NCBI GenBank assembly: GCA_013697955.1
Contig: JACCVV010000059.1
Coordinates: 48,124 to 112,123 of the forward strand
DNA length: 64,000 nucleotides
Direction of reading: 5' to 3'
Origin: Tatlockia sp.
Lineage (GTDB): Bacteria; Pseudomonadota; Gammaproteobacteria; Legionellales; Legionellaceae
Part shown: positions 45,498-54,683 of the stretch, piece after piece
Position numbering within the stretch: position 1 is the first letter of the stretch
Layout: every line of letters begins with the position of its first letter
Translations under genes and position numbers: made by a program
The notes under the pieces: generated by a model
What the model was told of the DNA's origin: nothing
The model's input: only the letters and a program-made list of their open reading frames with translations
Databases searched by the model: none

Positions 45498-46420
45498 TGG
45501 ATTTTCATTTTCTGCGCCCCTGGTGGTTGCTCTCAATTTTTGCTGAACTGTGGTTACTTTGGGCTTTATGGCAATCGCAGTCGCGTTCATCTGCCTGGGC
45601 TGCAATTTGTGATAGCAATCTCTTAAAACATCTAATGCAACAGAAAGGACAGGGAAATCGGCATTTTGCCTTGATCTGTTTATTTTTCAGCATGATAGCA
45701 ATGAGCATTAGTCTCGCAGGTCCAACCTGGTCGCGCTTACCCATCCCTTCTTATAAACAAATTCAACCAAGAGTAATAGTTCTTGATCTATCAGACAGCA
45801 TGCTAGCGAATGATTTGAAACCCGATCGCCTGACACGCGCTAAATTTAAATTACATGATCTTTTTAAACGACGTACCGGACAATTTGGTTTAGTAGCTTA
45901 TACAGGTGAGCCCTTTGTTGTAGCTCCTTTAACTGATGATGCGCTAACGATAGATTCTCTTTTATCTTCTCTTAGCCCTGAAATCATGCCTGTAGATGGC
46001 AGAAAGCTCGAAAGCGCGTTAGAAGAAGCCGGACAATTAATCGTAAATGCAGGCTTTAATGAGGGACAAATTCTAGTGCTAACTGGAGAATCACCCACAA
46101 TGACTGCGATTTCCACTGCCAAGGATTTAGCAAGCAAACATATTCATACTTCAATAATGCCAATGATAGCCAATAAATCACTCAGTCCTCTTTTTGAAGA
46201 CTTGGCAAAAGCGGGAAATGGCCAATTAATCGCTTTTAGAGCTAATTCTGATGATCTGGAACTATGGCTTCAAAAATCAGCTAACAAAACCCGATTTGCT
46301 CTTAGCAATGATGATGAAATTCCTGAATGGCGTGATGAAGGCCGTTGGTTTTTGATTCCAGCATTAGTCTTTTTGTTACCGGTTTTCAGGCGCGGCTGGT
46401 TGCAGGGGATTACAACATGA
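45494..46420 (+). CDS. VWA-domain membrane protein (BatB-like)
   Basis: This 308-residue second VWA protein has membrane helices at the N-terminus and near the C-terminus. The MIDAS motif is VLDLSDSMLAND. It begins at an ATG overlapping the BatA-like stop (ATGA); ATG 45497 is an alternative start one codon later. It probably partners BatA and MoxR. Confidence 0.92.
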   Translation: MMDFHFLRPWWLLSIFAELWLLWALWQSQSRSSAWAAICDSNLLKHLMQQKGQGNRHFALICLFFSMIAMSISLAGPTWSRLPIPSYKQIQPRVIVLDLSDSMLANDLKPDRLTRAKFKLHDLFKRRTGQFGLVAYTGEPFVVAPLTDDALTIDSLLSSLSPEIMPVDGRKLESALEEAGQLIVNAGFNEGQILVLTGESPTMTAISTAKDLASKHIHTSIMPMIANKSLSPLFEDLAKAGNGQLIAFRANSDDLELWLQKSANKTRFALSNDDEIPEWRDEGRWFLIPALVFLLPVFRRGWLQGITT

Positions 46421-47361
46421 GAAGACTCTTACTCTGTGCGTCCTTAATTATCAGTACTAATTTATATGCCTTTGAATGGGCCGATCTTTGGTTTACAAAA
46501 AATCAACAAGCACAAAAACTGATGAACAAAGGTCAATTCAAGGAGGCCGAATCAAAATTCGAAAACCCGGGTTGGCGAGCCGCGGCCGCTTATCGAGCGG
46601 GCGAATACCAAGAGGCAGCAAAACAATATCAAGCTTTGCAGCAGGAATCAGGATTTTATAATCAGGGAAACGCGCTGGCTAAATCTGGAAATTACCAGCA
46701 AGCAATCGAAGCCTATAATCAAGCCTTGGCGATTAATCCTAAAAACCAGGATGCTTTAGATAATAAAAAGATTATTGAAGACTTATTGAAAAAAAATAAA
46801 AATCAAAATCAAAACCAACAGAATAAAGATCATCAAAATAAAAACAAACAAGACCAAAACCAGCAAAACAAAGATCAACAAAATCAGAATAAACAAGACC
46901 AAGACCAGCAAAACAAAGCTCAACAAAATCAGAATAAACAAGACCAACAACAAAACCAAAATAACCAAAACCAAAATAAACAAGATCAGAACCAACCAAA
47001 CAAAGATCAACAAAATCAAACTACACAGGATCAAGAACACCAAAACCAAGACGAGAAAAACCAGAACAAACAGGATCAAAATCAACAAAAAGAAAATCAA
47101 AACAAACAAGAACCAAAAAATCAGGATAAGAAAGATCCAAAGCAACAACCTAGCGATCAAAAGAGCCAAGATAAGCAAGACAAGGCTCAATTAAATAAAA
47201 CGAATCCTCAGGCTGTAGATAAGAAACAAAGCCCCGAAGAGCATGAAAAACAGCAAGCCAAAGCGCAATGGTTACGATTAATACCGGATGATCCTGCAGG
47301 TTTACTACGTGAGAAATTTCTACGTGATCATCTGAGAAGAGAAGAAGGATGGTATCAATGA
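46417..47361 (+). CDS. TPR protein with Gln/Asn/Lys/Asp repeat tract (BatC-like)
   Basis: This 314-residue protein starts at ATG 46417, overlapping the BatB-like stop, with a signal peptide (about 1-17). A TPR unit (FYNQGNALAKSGNYQQAIEA) lies at about 80-115. From about residue 125 a low-complexity tract of 15-residue repeats such as NQQNKDQQNQNKQD runs for about 150 residues. The C-terminus WLRLIPDDPAGLLREKF is the conserved tail of BatC-like proteins. The repeat suggests a flexible periplasmic spacer. Confidence 0.88.
   Translation: MRRLLLCASLIISTNLYAFEWADLWFTKNQQAQKLMNKGQFKEAESKFENPGWRAAAAYRAGEYQEAAKQYQALQQESGFYNQGNALAKSGNYQQAIEAYNQALAINPKNQDALDNKKIIEDLLKKNKNQNQNQQNKDHQNKNKQDQNQQNKDQQNQNKQDQDQQNKAQQNQNKQDQQQNQNNQNQNKQDQNQPNKDQQNQTTQDQEHQNQDEKNQNKQDQNQQKENQNKQEPKNQDKKDPKQQPSDQKSQDKQDKAQLNKTNPQAVDKKQSPEEHEKQQAKAQWLRLIPDDPAGLLREKFLRDHLRREEGWYQ
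46810..47076 (+). repeat. 45-bp tandem repeats inside the TPR gene
   Basis: Six adjacent in-frame units encode a Q/N/K/D motif of about 15 residues. Units start at 46810, 46855, 46900, 46945 (42 bp), 46987 and 47032, and a degenerate continuation follows. Units 2 and 3 are nearly identical, which points to recent expansion by slippage or recombination. Confidence 0.85.
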
Positions 47362-49145
47362 ATCAAGATATGACAGTTATTCGAACACTTAATTCCTTTC
47401 AATCAAATAGAATTGATTGGCTTAAGCAGGGCATTTTCGGCTTGTTATTAATCGTTTTTAGCAGCCTTGCCTGTGCCGAAGTCTCCTTAAAAATAGACAA
47501 GGACAAAGTTCAGCAAGGAGAAACCTTCACACTTATACTCAAAATCGAAGGAAAGCAAATTAATGCAATGCCGGATTTTTTGCCACTGCAAAAGGACTTT
47601 TCTATCGAAGGAACCCAAAGCTCAGTCAACTATAGTGTGGTTAACGGCCGTATCAGCTCCGTTAGCGAATGGACACTTCTCTTATCTGCAAAACGAAGTG
47701 GCATATTGACTATTCCTTCTTTGCAGGTCGGTCAGGAGAAAACAGCGCCAACAACTATTGAAATAACTGAGGAAGCGCAACCAGCAACTGAACCTCAAAC
47801 TATACCTGAACCTTCTACCGCCACGGAACCTGATACAACCAACACTGATTCGCAAAAACATCAACAAAAAGATGTTCTGCTTTTAACTGAAATTAGCGAT
47901 AACAATCCAGTTGTCAATCAACAAGTCATCTTTACCGTAAAATTATATAACAGTAGCCGATTGCTGGATGCAAATTATCAGCCGCCCCAAGTAGAGGACG
48001 CCCTTTTTGTTCCAATGGGTACGGGCCGTCGATATCAGGTCAATGAAAATAATCGAATTTACACGGTTGAAGAGCAGAAATTTGCACTCTTTCCACAAAA
48101 ATCAGGCTATCTAAAAATCAAGCCACCGTCTTTTCATGCCATAATTTATGATATTAATCCGAAACGAATCAGTGTTCAGGGTAAACCAACAACACTCAAT
48201 GTTAAGCCCATACCCCCCCAATTTGATGGCAAAAACTGGCTTCCGGCAAAGCAAGTCATCCTTAGTGAAAATTATGATAAAAGCACGAGTTCATTAGCCG
48301 AAGGCAGTACTCTGGTGCGAACAGTTGCTTTGCAAGCGGTGGCTGTACCTGCTCAACTGTTGCCCGTTCTTGATTTTGGTAATTCGGATCAATTTAGTGT
48401 CTATCCTGAAAAACCGGTGGAATCAAACCAGTTTAAGCAGCAGGATTTGGTGGGTCGCTCCACGATAAAAGCCACTTATCTTTTCAATAAAGCCGGCCGA
48501 ATAACCGTACCCCCTCTGACCCTAAACTGGTTCAATACCATTACAGAGAAAGAAGAAACCAGCACTTTGCCGGGGTTCACAATTGAGGTGACTCCTTCTC
48601 AAACTTCAACCACCCAAGCTTCGGAACCCCTTCTCACTCCATCTGAAACGATTCCGCAACCAGCAGTAAGACCACAAGAAAATTCAGAACCTTTAAATCA
48701 GGCAACTGATAAAAATGCAACTCATCTGGCTTGGTGGTTAGCCCTTTTTTTTGCTCTTGCCTGGTTGGTAACAGGTATGGCTTGGGCTTGGCAGCGACGT
48801 AAAGGATTGGGTTCTACCGGCCAAACCAAAACCCAGATTCTGAAAGAATTGCATGAAGCCTGTTTGAACAATAAACCAGATAAAGCAAGAAACGCGTTAC
48901 TTAAATGGGGGCGATTGCTTAAGCCCGAGGCAACAATTTTGAATCTGCATGATTTGGAAAATTTAGTCGATGACGCTTCCTTAAAGGAGCAAATTAATAT
49001 TCTTTCACAGGTTTTATATCATCAACCCAAACGTATTAAACCTTGGGAAGGTATGCCATTGTGGGAGGCCTTTATTAACTTTAAAGCGCAGAAATCAGGA
49101 AAAATTTCTAAAGACAAGACATTGCCACCCATCAACAGGATTTAA
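47358..49145 (+). CDS. BatD-family protein
   Basis: This 595-residue protein has an N-terminal signal/anchor (about 20-45) and beta-rich repeats such as VSLKIDKDKVQQGETFTLIL and LTEISDNNPVVNQQVIFTVK, typical of BatD. Pro/Thr linkers, a membrane helix at about 460-480, and a helical cytoplasmic tail follow. ATG 47358 overlaps the previous stop and has AAGG at suitable spacing; ATG 47349 is an alternative. It ends the MoxR/Bat group. Confidence 0.9.
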   Translation: MNQDMTVIRTLNSFQSNRIDWLKQGIFGLLLIVFSSLACAEVSLKIDKDKVQQGETFTLILKIEGKQINAMPDFLPLQKDFSIEGTQSSVNYSVVNGRISSVSEWTLLLSAKRSGILTIPSLQVGQEKTAPTTIEITEEAQPATEPQTIPEPSTATEPDTTNTDSQKHQQKDVLLLTEISDNNPVVNQQVIFTVKLYNSSRLLDANYQPPQVEDALFVPMGTGRRYQVNENNRIYTVEEQKFALFPQKSGYLKIKPPSFHAIIYDINPKRISVQGKPTTLNVKPIPPQFDGKNWLPAKQVILSENYDKSTSSLAEGSTLVRTVALQAVAVPAQLLPVLDFGNSDQFSVYPEKPVESNQFKQQDLVGRSTIKATYLFNKAGRITVPPLTLNWFNTITEKEETSTLPGFTIEVTPSQTSTTQASEPLLTPSETIPQPAVRPQENSEPLNQATDKNATHLAWWLALFFALAWLVTGMAWAWQRRKGLGSTGQTKTQILKELHEACLNNKPDKARNALLKWGRLLKPEATILNLHDLENLVDDASLKEQINILSQVLYHQPKRIKPWEGMPLWEAFINFKAQKSGKISKDKTLPPINRI

Positions 49146-49146
49146 A

Positions 49147-50562
49147 GTGCAACTTAAGGATTACTGCCGATTAGATGCCCATGAATTGGCTACACAGATC
49201 AAGAAAAAACAGTTAAGCCCTGAAGAGGCTTTAGATTGCGCATTAAAAAGAGGAGAAGAAGTTAACCCTTTACTTAATGCTCTAACCCACATCTGTAAGG
49301 ATTGGGCACTCGCTAAACTTAAATTGATGACTGGTAAAGAGCCTTTCTATGGGGTACCTATTTTAGTTAAGGATTTAGGTTTTACTTTGGAGGGAATACC
49401 TTATACAGCCGGTTCTCACTTTTTCGCAGGAACTGTCCCCTCCTTAACCAGCGAGCTGATTAATCGCTTAGTCGCTTTAGGAATGCTGCCTTTTGCCCAA
49501 ACCAATGTGCCTGAATTAGGATTGTCCTTTGTTACTGAATCGCGTTTGCACGGGCCTTGTCGCAATCCCTATGACTTAAGCCGTACTGCCGGCGGATCTT
49601 CGGGTGGTTCGGCAGCAGCAGTAGCCGCTGGTATCGCTCCCTTATCGACTGCAAGTGATGGCGGCGGCTCGATTCGTATTCCTGCTGCCTGTTGCGGACT
49701 TTTTGGTTTTAAACCCACCACGGGTTTAGTTTCCTCAGGACCCTGGGTTGCAGAATCCTGGTCTGGATTAGCATCTTCTTATGTTTTAAGCCGTTCGGTA
49801 CGTGATTCTGCATTTTTATTTGATAGGTTAACAGCGCCTTCCCTTAATTCAGTCTCTGAATTTAAGTTTTCTAAAACCAAGAAAGCCTTAACCTTTGCTC
49901 TTCTTGATGGAGCTTTCCCAGTGGTCCCAATTGCAAAACCTTGTTTAGAGGCCTTAGACAAAACGCTAGAACGATTGGAAAATTTAGGACATCGGATTGT
50001 TCAGATAAAGCTGGCTTTGGATTTAGAGGCCATTGGCGAAGCGACAATGGTTATTATCGCCGCAAACACTCATGCAGAAATTGAAAGCCATCAACGAATG
50101 CTTGGGAGAAGAGTGCAAAAGGCGGAACTGGAGCCAATAACTTGGGATATCATGAGGCTTGGCAAATCAATTTCTGCTGCTCAGTTAATAATTGCTCGTA
50201 ATACTTTATATTATTTGTTAAGACCGCTACATGAATTATTTAGCAAAGCAGATATGGTAGTAACGCCTGCTTTAGCACAATTACCTTTAGCGATTGGTAG
50301 TTTGCCCACCGATCTTGGTTTGGAAATTTACCAACAGAAAAACATTGAATTTTCGCCCTTTACTTCATTGTTTAACCAAGCCGGATTGCCAGCTATGACG
50401 ATGCCTGTTATGCGTCATGAGCATTTACCTGTTTCAGTACAATTTGCTGCCGGAAAAAATCAGGACAAAGCGCTTTTAGGTCTTGCACTTCAGCTGCAAA
50501 ATGAGTTTGAGGATTTTAGTCAACCCATTATGAATTTGATGAACAATCAATCGAATGGTTGA
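49147..50562 (+). CDS. Amidase-signature enzyme
   Basis: This 471-residue hydrolase has the Ser-Ser-Lys amidase signature: Lys75 in ILVKDLG, GGSSGGSAAAVAAG (Ser151/152) and SDGGGSIRIPAACCGLFG (Ser175). The sequence resembles 6-aminohexanoate/aryl amidases more than GatA, but the substrate is unknown. The GTG start is 1 bp after the BatD stop, so it may be cotranscribed without a functional link. A CAC...GGCC pattern suggests no signal peptide. Confidence 0.9.
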   Translation: MQLKDYCRLDAHELATQIKKKQLSPEEALDCALKRGEEVNPLLNALTHICKDWALAKLKLMTGKEPFYGVPILVKDLGFTLEGIPYTAGSHFFAGTVPSLTSELINRLVALGMLPFAQTNVPELGLSFVTESRLHGPCRNPYDLSRTAGGSSGGSAAAVAAGIAPLSTASDGGGSIRIPAACCGLFGFKPTTGLVSSGPWVAESWSGLASSYVLSRSVRDSAFLFDRLTAPSLNSVSEFKFSKTKKALTFALLDGAFPVVPIAKPCLEALDKTLERLENLGHRIVQIKLALDLEAIGEATMVIIAANTHAEIESHQRMLGRRVQKAELEPITWDIMRLGKSISAAQLIIARNTLYYLLRPLHELFSKADMVVTPALAQLPLAIGSLPTDLGLEIYQQKNIEFSPFTSLFNQAGLPAMTMPVMRHEHLPVSVQFAAGKNQDKALLGLALQLQNEFEDFSQPIMNLMNNQSNG

Positions 50563-50610
50563 AATAGGAGAGGGGCTGCATTATTTATATCAATGTTTTC
50601 TTGTTATTTA

Positions 50611-50631
50611 GGGGATTAGATAATTATCCCC
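50611..50631. other. Weak hairpin in the 306-bp gap after the amidase gene
   Basis: GGGGAT and ATCCCC pair across a 9-base loop. No T-tract follows, so it is at best a poor terminator. Apart from this and the palindrome next to the lipoprotein start (50839-50856), I see nothing in the 306-bp gap between 50563 and 50868. Confidence 0.3.
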
Positions 50632-50838
50632 GACTTATTTAGAACCCTCGTCGAAACATTATCCTGTATAAATCTCTTCATTTATCCAAGTAGCCTATTG
50701 ACCTTCTATTTTCCCTCTTTAAGAAGTTTTGCTATAAGGGAGATTTTGAATTTCTGCGTCGTATTTGTATTTTAAAATCAAAAAGCCCGGCGTCTCCAGG
50801 TATTTTTAATTGCTAAACGTCCTGACTTCCTCTAATGT

Positions 50839-50856
50839 ATTTAAATTCGTTTAAAT
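50839..50856. promoter_or_regulatory. TTTAAA palindrome before the lipoprotein gene
   Basis: A perfect 7-bp inverted repeat, ATTTAAA and TTTAAAT, with a TTCG loop lies 13 bp before the ATG of the lipoprotein gene, overlapping the leader. It could fold in the mRNA or bind a regulator. The function is unknown. Confidence 0.3.
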
Positions 50857-50868
50857 GGAAAGTGGATT

Positions 50869-51825
50869 ATGCTCACGCGGTATCTCTCCTTGATTTTAAT
50901 TCTTTTATTTACAGTTAGCTGCGCTCGTCACCCTAAAGTTCTGCCACCCCCACCACTGAAAACTCAAAGTAAATCCGAGACCCGGATTATGTCAAATTTT
51001 AACCAAATTAATATTCTTGGGTCTATTAATGTTCGCCTGCGGACAGGATATAAAAGTTCTGGAGTCGTATTAAGCGGTCATCCCGATGATCGACGCCATG
51101 TCGTGACCGAAATAAGAGATGGCAACACTCTTTATGTACTGGTAAAAAAGGGTGCCCCGAGTTTGGGGACCTTATCAATAGATATTCGTGCTCCGCATCT
51201 TAATGCGTTTACCTATAAAGGTGCAGGTACAATTACTGGCAAGAACATACACTCCAGTCTTTTGGATTTGGATATTGATAATCCAGAACAAACTTCGCTT
51301 GGTGGTTCGATTGTCTTAAGAAAACTTTATGCTAGCGGCGGTGGCTCTATTATTGTTAAAAGCGTTAAAAGTCGATTTTTACAATTAAAAATTTCCGGTA
51401 AAACGCGCGTATTACTCACAGGTCTTATTAATACTTCGAAGCTGGATCTTAAAGGCGATGGTTGGCTCGGAATGTACTGGGTTAAATCCCCCTTTCTAAC
51501 TATCTGCGCTAAAGGGAAAACAAATATACAACTGGCGGGCCGCGTTGAAAAACTGGACGTAGAACTTTGGGATCAGGCTCAGTTTAAAGGGCGCTATTTG
51601 CGAGCTATGAATGCTTTTGTTAAAACGCATGGAAAATCGATTGCTGAGATATCCGCCATCAGGCATCAGCATGCATTAGCTACTGATGCTAGTAATATTT
51701 ATTTCTATAAAATTCCTAAAACTAAATCCGATTTTATGGCCTTTCAAGGTTCAGTTCTTGATATGCGCGACATTAGCCTTCCCTTTGTTGAAGAATATAA
51801 TCGCTATAATAAAGAAACTCATTAA
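50869..51825 (+). CDS. Lipoprotein with GIN-type (DUF2807) beta domain
   Basis: This 318-residue protein has a lipoprotein signal ending LLFTVSCA, so acylation at Cys18 is expected. The mature part is a repetitive beta domain of the GIN/DUF2807 type: FNQINILGSINVRLRTG, then LSIDIRAPHLNAFTYKGAG, followed by repeating Lys-Gly strands. Such proteins are thought to be surface head domains; the role is unknown. A Pro-rich spacer follows the cysteine. Confidence 0.8.
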   Translation: MLTRYLSLILILLFTVSCARHPKVLPPPPLKTQSKSETRIMSNFNQINILGSINVRLRTGYKSSGVVLSGHPDDRRHVVTEIRDGNTLYVLVKKGAPSLGTLSIDIRAPHLNAFTYKGAGTITGKNIHSSLLDLDIDNPEQTSLGGSIVLRKLYASGGGSIIVKSVKSRFLQLKISGKTRVLLTGLINTSKLDLKGDGWLGMYWVKSPFLTICAKGKTNIQLAGRVEKLDVELWDQAQFKGRYLRAMNAFVKTHGKSIAEISAIRHQHALATDASNIYFYKIPKTKSDFMAFQGSVLDMRDISLPFVEEYNRYNKETH

Positions 51826-51829
51826 GGCG

Positions 51830-52648
51830 TTAATTTAGGGCCACAGGCTGCGTTTTAGTGCTTTGATTTTGCTTAACGCAGTTAAGAATAGTTTCCAAAT
51901 CACCATCCAAAGGAAGTACGTGGGCAGAGTTAGTTAGCCAATGGATATTGATATTAGGTCTGCCAAGGAAACGACTCTCCACAAGATGCGATGAAACCAC
52001 TTTGTCGTAATGGCCTAAAAACAAATCGGTTGGACAGCTGGAGGGCGTGAATTGAAATTCTTTAATCAAGGTTAAAATTTCAATAATGCTGGTTAGTGGA
52101 ACTTGTCGATAGGCAATTTCAAAATGGTCAGAGGTATATAGATTTCCGGCGGCAGACCTTAGTTTTCTAAATCCTAGCCAATTTAAGGTTTTAGCCAGCC
52201 TGATTGAATGATTCAATGGCAAAAAAAGATCCAGTGCAGGGGCGAGCAAATAAAGATGTGTTAAGTTATAACGTTGGCTTAAATGGCAGGCCAAAAGGCC
52301 GCCTAAAGAAAGGCCCATTACTTCAACCTGTTGATATTGATTAGTCAGATTTTCATATATTTGTTCAACTTGTAAAAGCCAATCTGCTGCCTTTGCTTTC
52401 GCAAAAATATCTATATTTTCAGCATGCCCAACCAGAACAGGGCAAAATACGGCATCATAATAGTTAGCAAGTGAAGGTTCCAGAAAACGATAAACAGCGG
52501 GCGTTGAAGTAAACCCATGAATCAAAAATAAAGCTCGTTCTTTATTCTCCGTTTTTTTTTCAATGGGTGCTATTAAAGGGCCATCTTGCTTATTCAAGCT
52601 AAACAACTGGGTGCCACGACGCATGCCACGAAACGCATCAATATTCAT
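51830..52648 (-). CDS. Alpha/beta hydrolase (esterase/lipase-like)
   Basis: This 272-residue hydrolase has the oxyanion motif FLIHGFTSTP, the nucleophile elbow MGLSLGGLLA (GxSxGG), and a late catalytic His in SAHVLPLDGD. It resembles monoacylglycerol lipase/carboxylesterases. ATG 52648 was chosen because AAGGA lies seven bases upstream; the frame is open 19 codons longer. It converges with the lipoprotein gene, 4 bp apart. Confidence 0.88.
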   Translation of the reverse strand: MNIDAFRGMRRGTQLFSLNKQDGPLIAPIEKKTENKERALFLIHGFTSTPAVYRFLEPSLANYYDAVFCPVLVGHAENIDIFAKAKAADWLLQVEQIYENLTNQYQQVEVMGLSLGGLLACHLSQRYNLTHLYLLAPALDLFLPLNHSIRLAKTLNWLGFRKLRSAAGNLYTSDHFEIAYRQVPLTSIIEILTLIKEFQFTPSSCPTDLFLGHYDKVVSSHLVESRFLGRPNINIHWLTNSAHVLPLDGDLETILNCVKQNQSTKTQPVALN

Positions 52649-52797
52649 TTTAAATCCTTTTGAGTAAAAATTTTGCAAAAATTCTGTAAATAGCTCAAAT
52701 CGCAAAGCCTCGGAGGCCTTATTTTGCTATGATGAGAATACAACGAAAGAACGTATTAACCTAGAATGAAAGACTTAATGGTAATGAGGTAAAAATC

Positions 52798-53544
52798 ATG
52801 GCAGATCCAATAAAACCCGAAGATGCAGAAGTTTCCCAGAAAGTTGTCCAACAGGACAGCCCCGAGCCAAAGCCACAGGCCCCCCTTTCCAAAGTAACAA
52901 AAAAATTGGAAGAAGAAAAAAACCTTGATGGTGAAGAGGAAGATAGTGGCTATAAAATGCTTGATATCGCCTGGAAAGCTTTTGATGCATCAAAGGGTAT
53001 TCATTCTAATTTAGCTGGTATGGTTTGGGATAATGTTTTAAAGGATCCCTATGAAGCTGCCAAAACAGCAGTTAAAGACAAGGTAAGTGAACTTGGCACT
53101 TCTGCCTGGAATGCGGCTGGTGATCTTGGGTCTGCGGCGATTGGTAAGGCAAGTGAAGCCGCTTATGATCTTCGTGATTTTATGCAATCCGATTCCCCCA
53201 GTAAAAAATCAACCGATGTTAATGAATTTGAACTTGATGAATTAGAGTCCGATGATGATGAATTTGAGTTTGATGATGAATCTGGAGATGAGCTTGAGCT
53301 AGAGGATTTCGCTCCAGACGATGAGGATGCAGAAGAAAATGAAATTGAGGAAGAGGATGCTAATTGGGCTGAGCCTGAAGGAATTCCAATGACTTCAATG
53401 CAAAAGAGCACTTCGCCAAACCCTGCTGAAAGCAGCAAAAGTGCAGCCTCTCAACAAGGAATGCCAAAAACCTCATCTAGTAGCAGCTCGAAAGGTCAAG
53501 ATAACGAACTTGTTGAAGAAGCCGCTAAAGGTCTAGCCTTATAA
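52798..53544 (+). CDS. Acidic protein of unknown function
   Basis: I do not recognise this 248-residue protein. It has a charged N-terminus, then an amphipathic helical stretch at about 60-130 (AVKDKVSELGTSAWNAAGDL and neighbours) like membrane-associating helices. A long Asp/Glu run (about 140-200, such as EFELDELESDDDEFEFDDE) and a Ser-rich tail follow. There is no signal peptide or membrane segment. A terminator follows the stop. The style resembles cytosolic effectors or LEA-like proteins. The Ser-rich frame on the other strand is a shadow. Confidence 0.75.
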   Translation: MADPIKPEDAEVSQKVVQQDSPEPKPQAPLSKVTKKLEEEKNLDGEEEDSGYKMLDIAWKAFDASKGIHSNLAGMVWDNVLKDPYEAAKTAVKDKVSELGTSAWNAAGDLGSAAIGKASEAAYDLRDFMQSDSPSKKSTDVNEFELDELESDDDEFEFDDESGDELELEDFAPDDEDAEENEIEEEDANWAEPEGIPMTSMQKSTSPNPAESSKSAASQQGMPKTSSSSSSKGQDNELVEEAAKGLAL

Positions 53545-53550
53545 ATTAGA

Positions 53551-53580
53551 GGTCGGGCGCAAACCCGACCCATTTTCTTT
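53551..53580 (+). terminator. Rho-independent terminator
   Basis: A perfect 7-bp stem (GGTCGGG / CCCGACC) with a CGCAAA loop is followed by CATTTTCTTT. It lies 6 bases after the stop of the acidic-protein gene and just before the end of the convergent GMP reductase, so it might work in both directions. Confidence 0.75.
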
Positions 53581-54592
53581 ACCCTTCCAGCAATTTATGA
53601 GGCAAACTTTCTAAACGCCCAGCTTGGGTTACTACAATATAATTAAGTTTTCGCTGCAACTCACTAATAGTATCGGCGCCCGCATAGGTTAAGCCAGATC
53701 GTAACCCACCAATAATATCTGAAATAATCGCTTCATGAGTATTGCGATAGGGCACTTCAGTAGCAACGCCTTCGGCTGTTTTCCACTCATGCAATTGACC
53801 TATAAATTCTTCCTGAGCTTCACGAGACGCCATGCCGCGATATCGTTTTACCTTGCTACCATCTTCTTTGGTAATTATTTTTCCAGGAGTGGGTTCAGTG
53901 CCAGCTAACATGCCGCCAATCATTACAAAATCGGCTCCAAAGGCCAGGGCTTTAACGATGTCGCCGGAGGTTCTTATTCCGCCATCGGCAACAATTGAAC
54001 GATCGGCTCGCGCGCAATCCTGAATACAAGTGAGCATAGGGATCCCAAAGCCAGTTTTTATACGAGTGCTGCAAACTGAACCGCCACCAATTCCTGCTTT
54101 AATAATATCAGCACCGCAAGATGCTAAATAATCCGCACCTGCATAAGTTGCGACATTACCAGCCATGATACAGCGACTGCCAAGTAATTTTCGTAAACTT
54201 TTAAGAGTCTTGCCGACATATTTAGCATGCGCATGCGCAACATCGACACAAAAGAAGTCTGCGCCAGCGTCACGTAAGGCTTCGGCACGTTGAAGCTCGT
54301 TTTCATTACAGCCGACCGAAACGAAAACCGGTCCGGTGCAGCGTTTGAATTCGGCGACGTTATCCTCAATGCTTAAAAAACGATGCAAGGCCCCGATGCC
54401 CCCTCGTGATTGAAGAAAATTGGCCATTTTGGATTCGGTGATGGTATCCATATTAGAACTAATTACGGGTAATTGCAGATGCAGCTTGCCTAATTTATCA
54501 CTATGAGATATTTCAACAACCCGTCTGGATTCATGGTGGTTATAAGCTGGGATCATCAAAATATCATCGAAGGTGATGGCTGTACTATTCAT
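53579..54592 (-). CDS. guaC: GMP reductase (IMPDH/GMPR family)
   Basis: GuaC converts GMP to IMP and ammonia with NADPH. The product is 337 residues without CBS domains, unlike IMP dehydrogenase. The N-terminal [12 protein letters not shown], substrate loop [18 protein letters not shown] with catalytic Cys, and [17 protein letters not shown] are present. It resembles the second bacterial GMPR group more than the E. coli form. A single gene, about 90 bp after phoH on the same strand. Confidence 0.88.
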   Translation of the reverse strand: MNSTAITFDDILMIPAYNHHESRRVVEISHSDKLGKLHLQLPVISSNMDTITESKMANFLQSRGGIGALHRFLSIEDNVAEFKRCTGPVFVSVGCNENELQRAEALRDAGADFFCVDVAHAHAKYVGKTLKSLRKLLGSRCIMAGNVATYAGADYLASCGADIIKAGIGGGSVCSTRIKTGFGIPMLTCIQDCARADRSIVADGGIRTSGDIVKALAFGADFVMIGGMLAGTEPTPGKIITKEDGSKVKRYRGMASREAQEEFIGQLHEWKTAEGVATEVPYRNTHEAIISDIIGGLRSGLTYAGADTISELQRKLNYIVVTQAGRLESLPHKLLEG

Positions 54593-54683
54593 AATTAATC
54601 CTCATCTAACTCAGGTACTGGGCGGGCATTATACAGTTATTGCTGCAAACATCCATAATCTGAACAAGCCCGCTCGAGCCACC

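Noticed and set aside
46772..47190. Leu/Ile-rich minus-strand frames that look like membrane proteins
   Set aside because: They mirror the Gln/Asn/Lys/Asp repeat of the BatC-like gene.
53163..53438. Ser-rich minus-strand frame
   Set aside because: It is the complement of the Asp/Glu run of the acidic protein.
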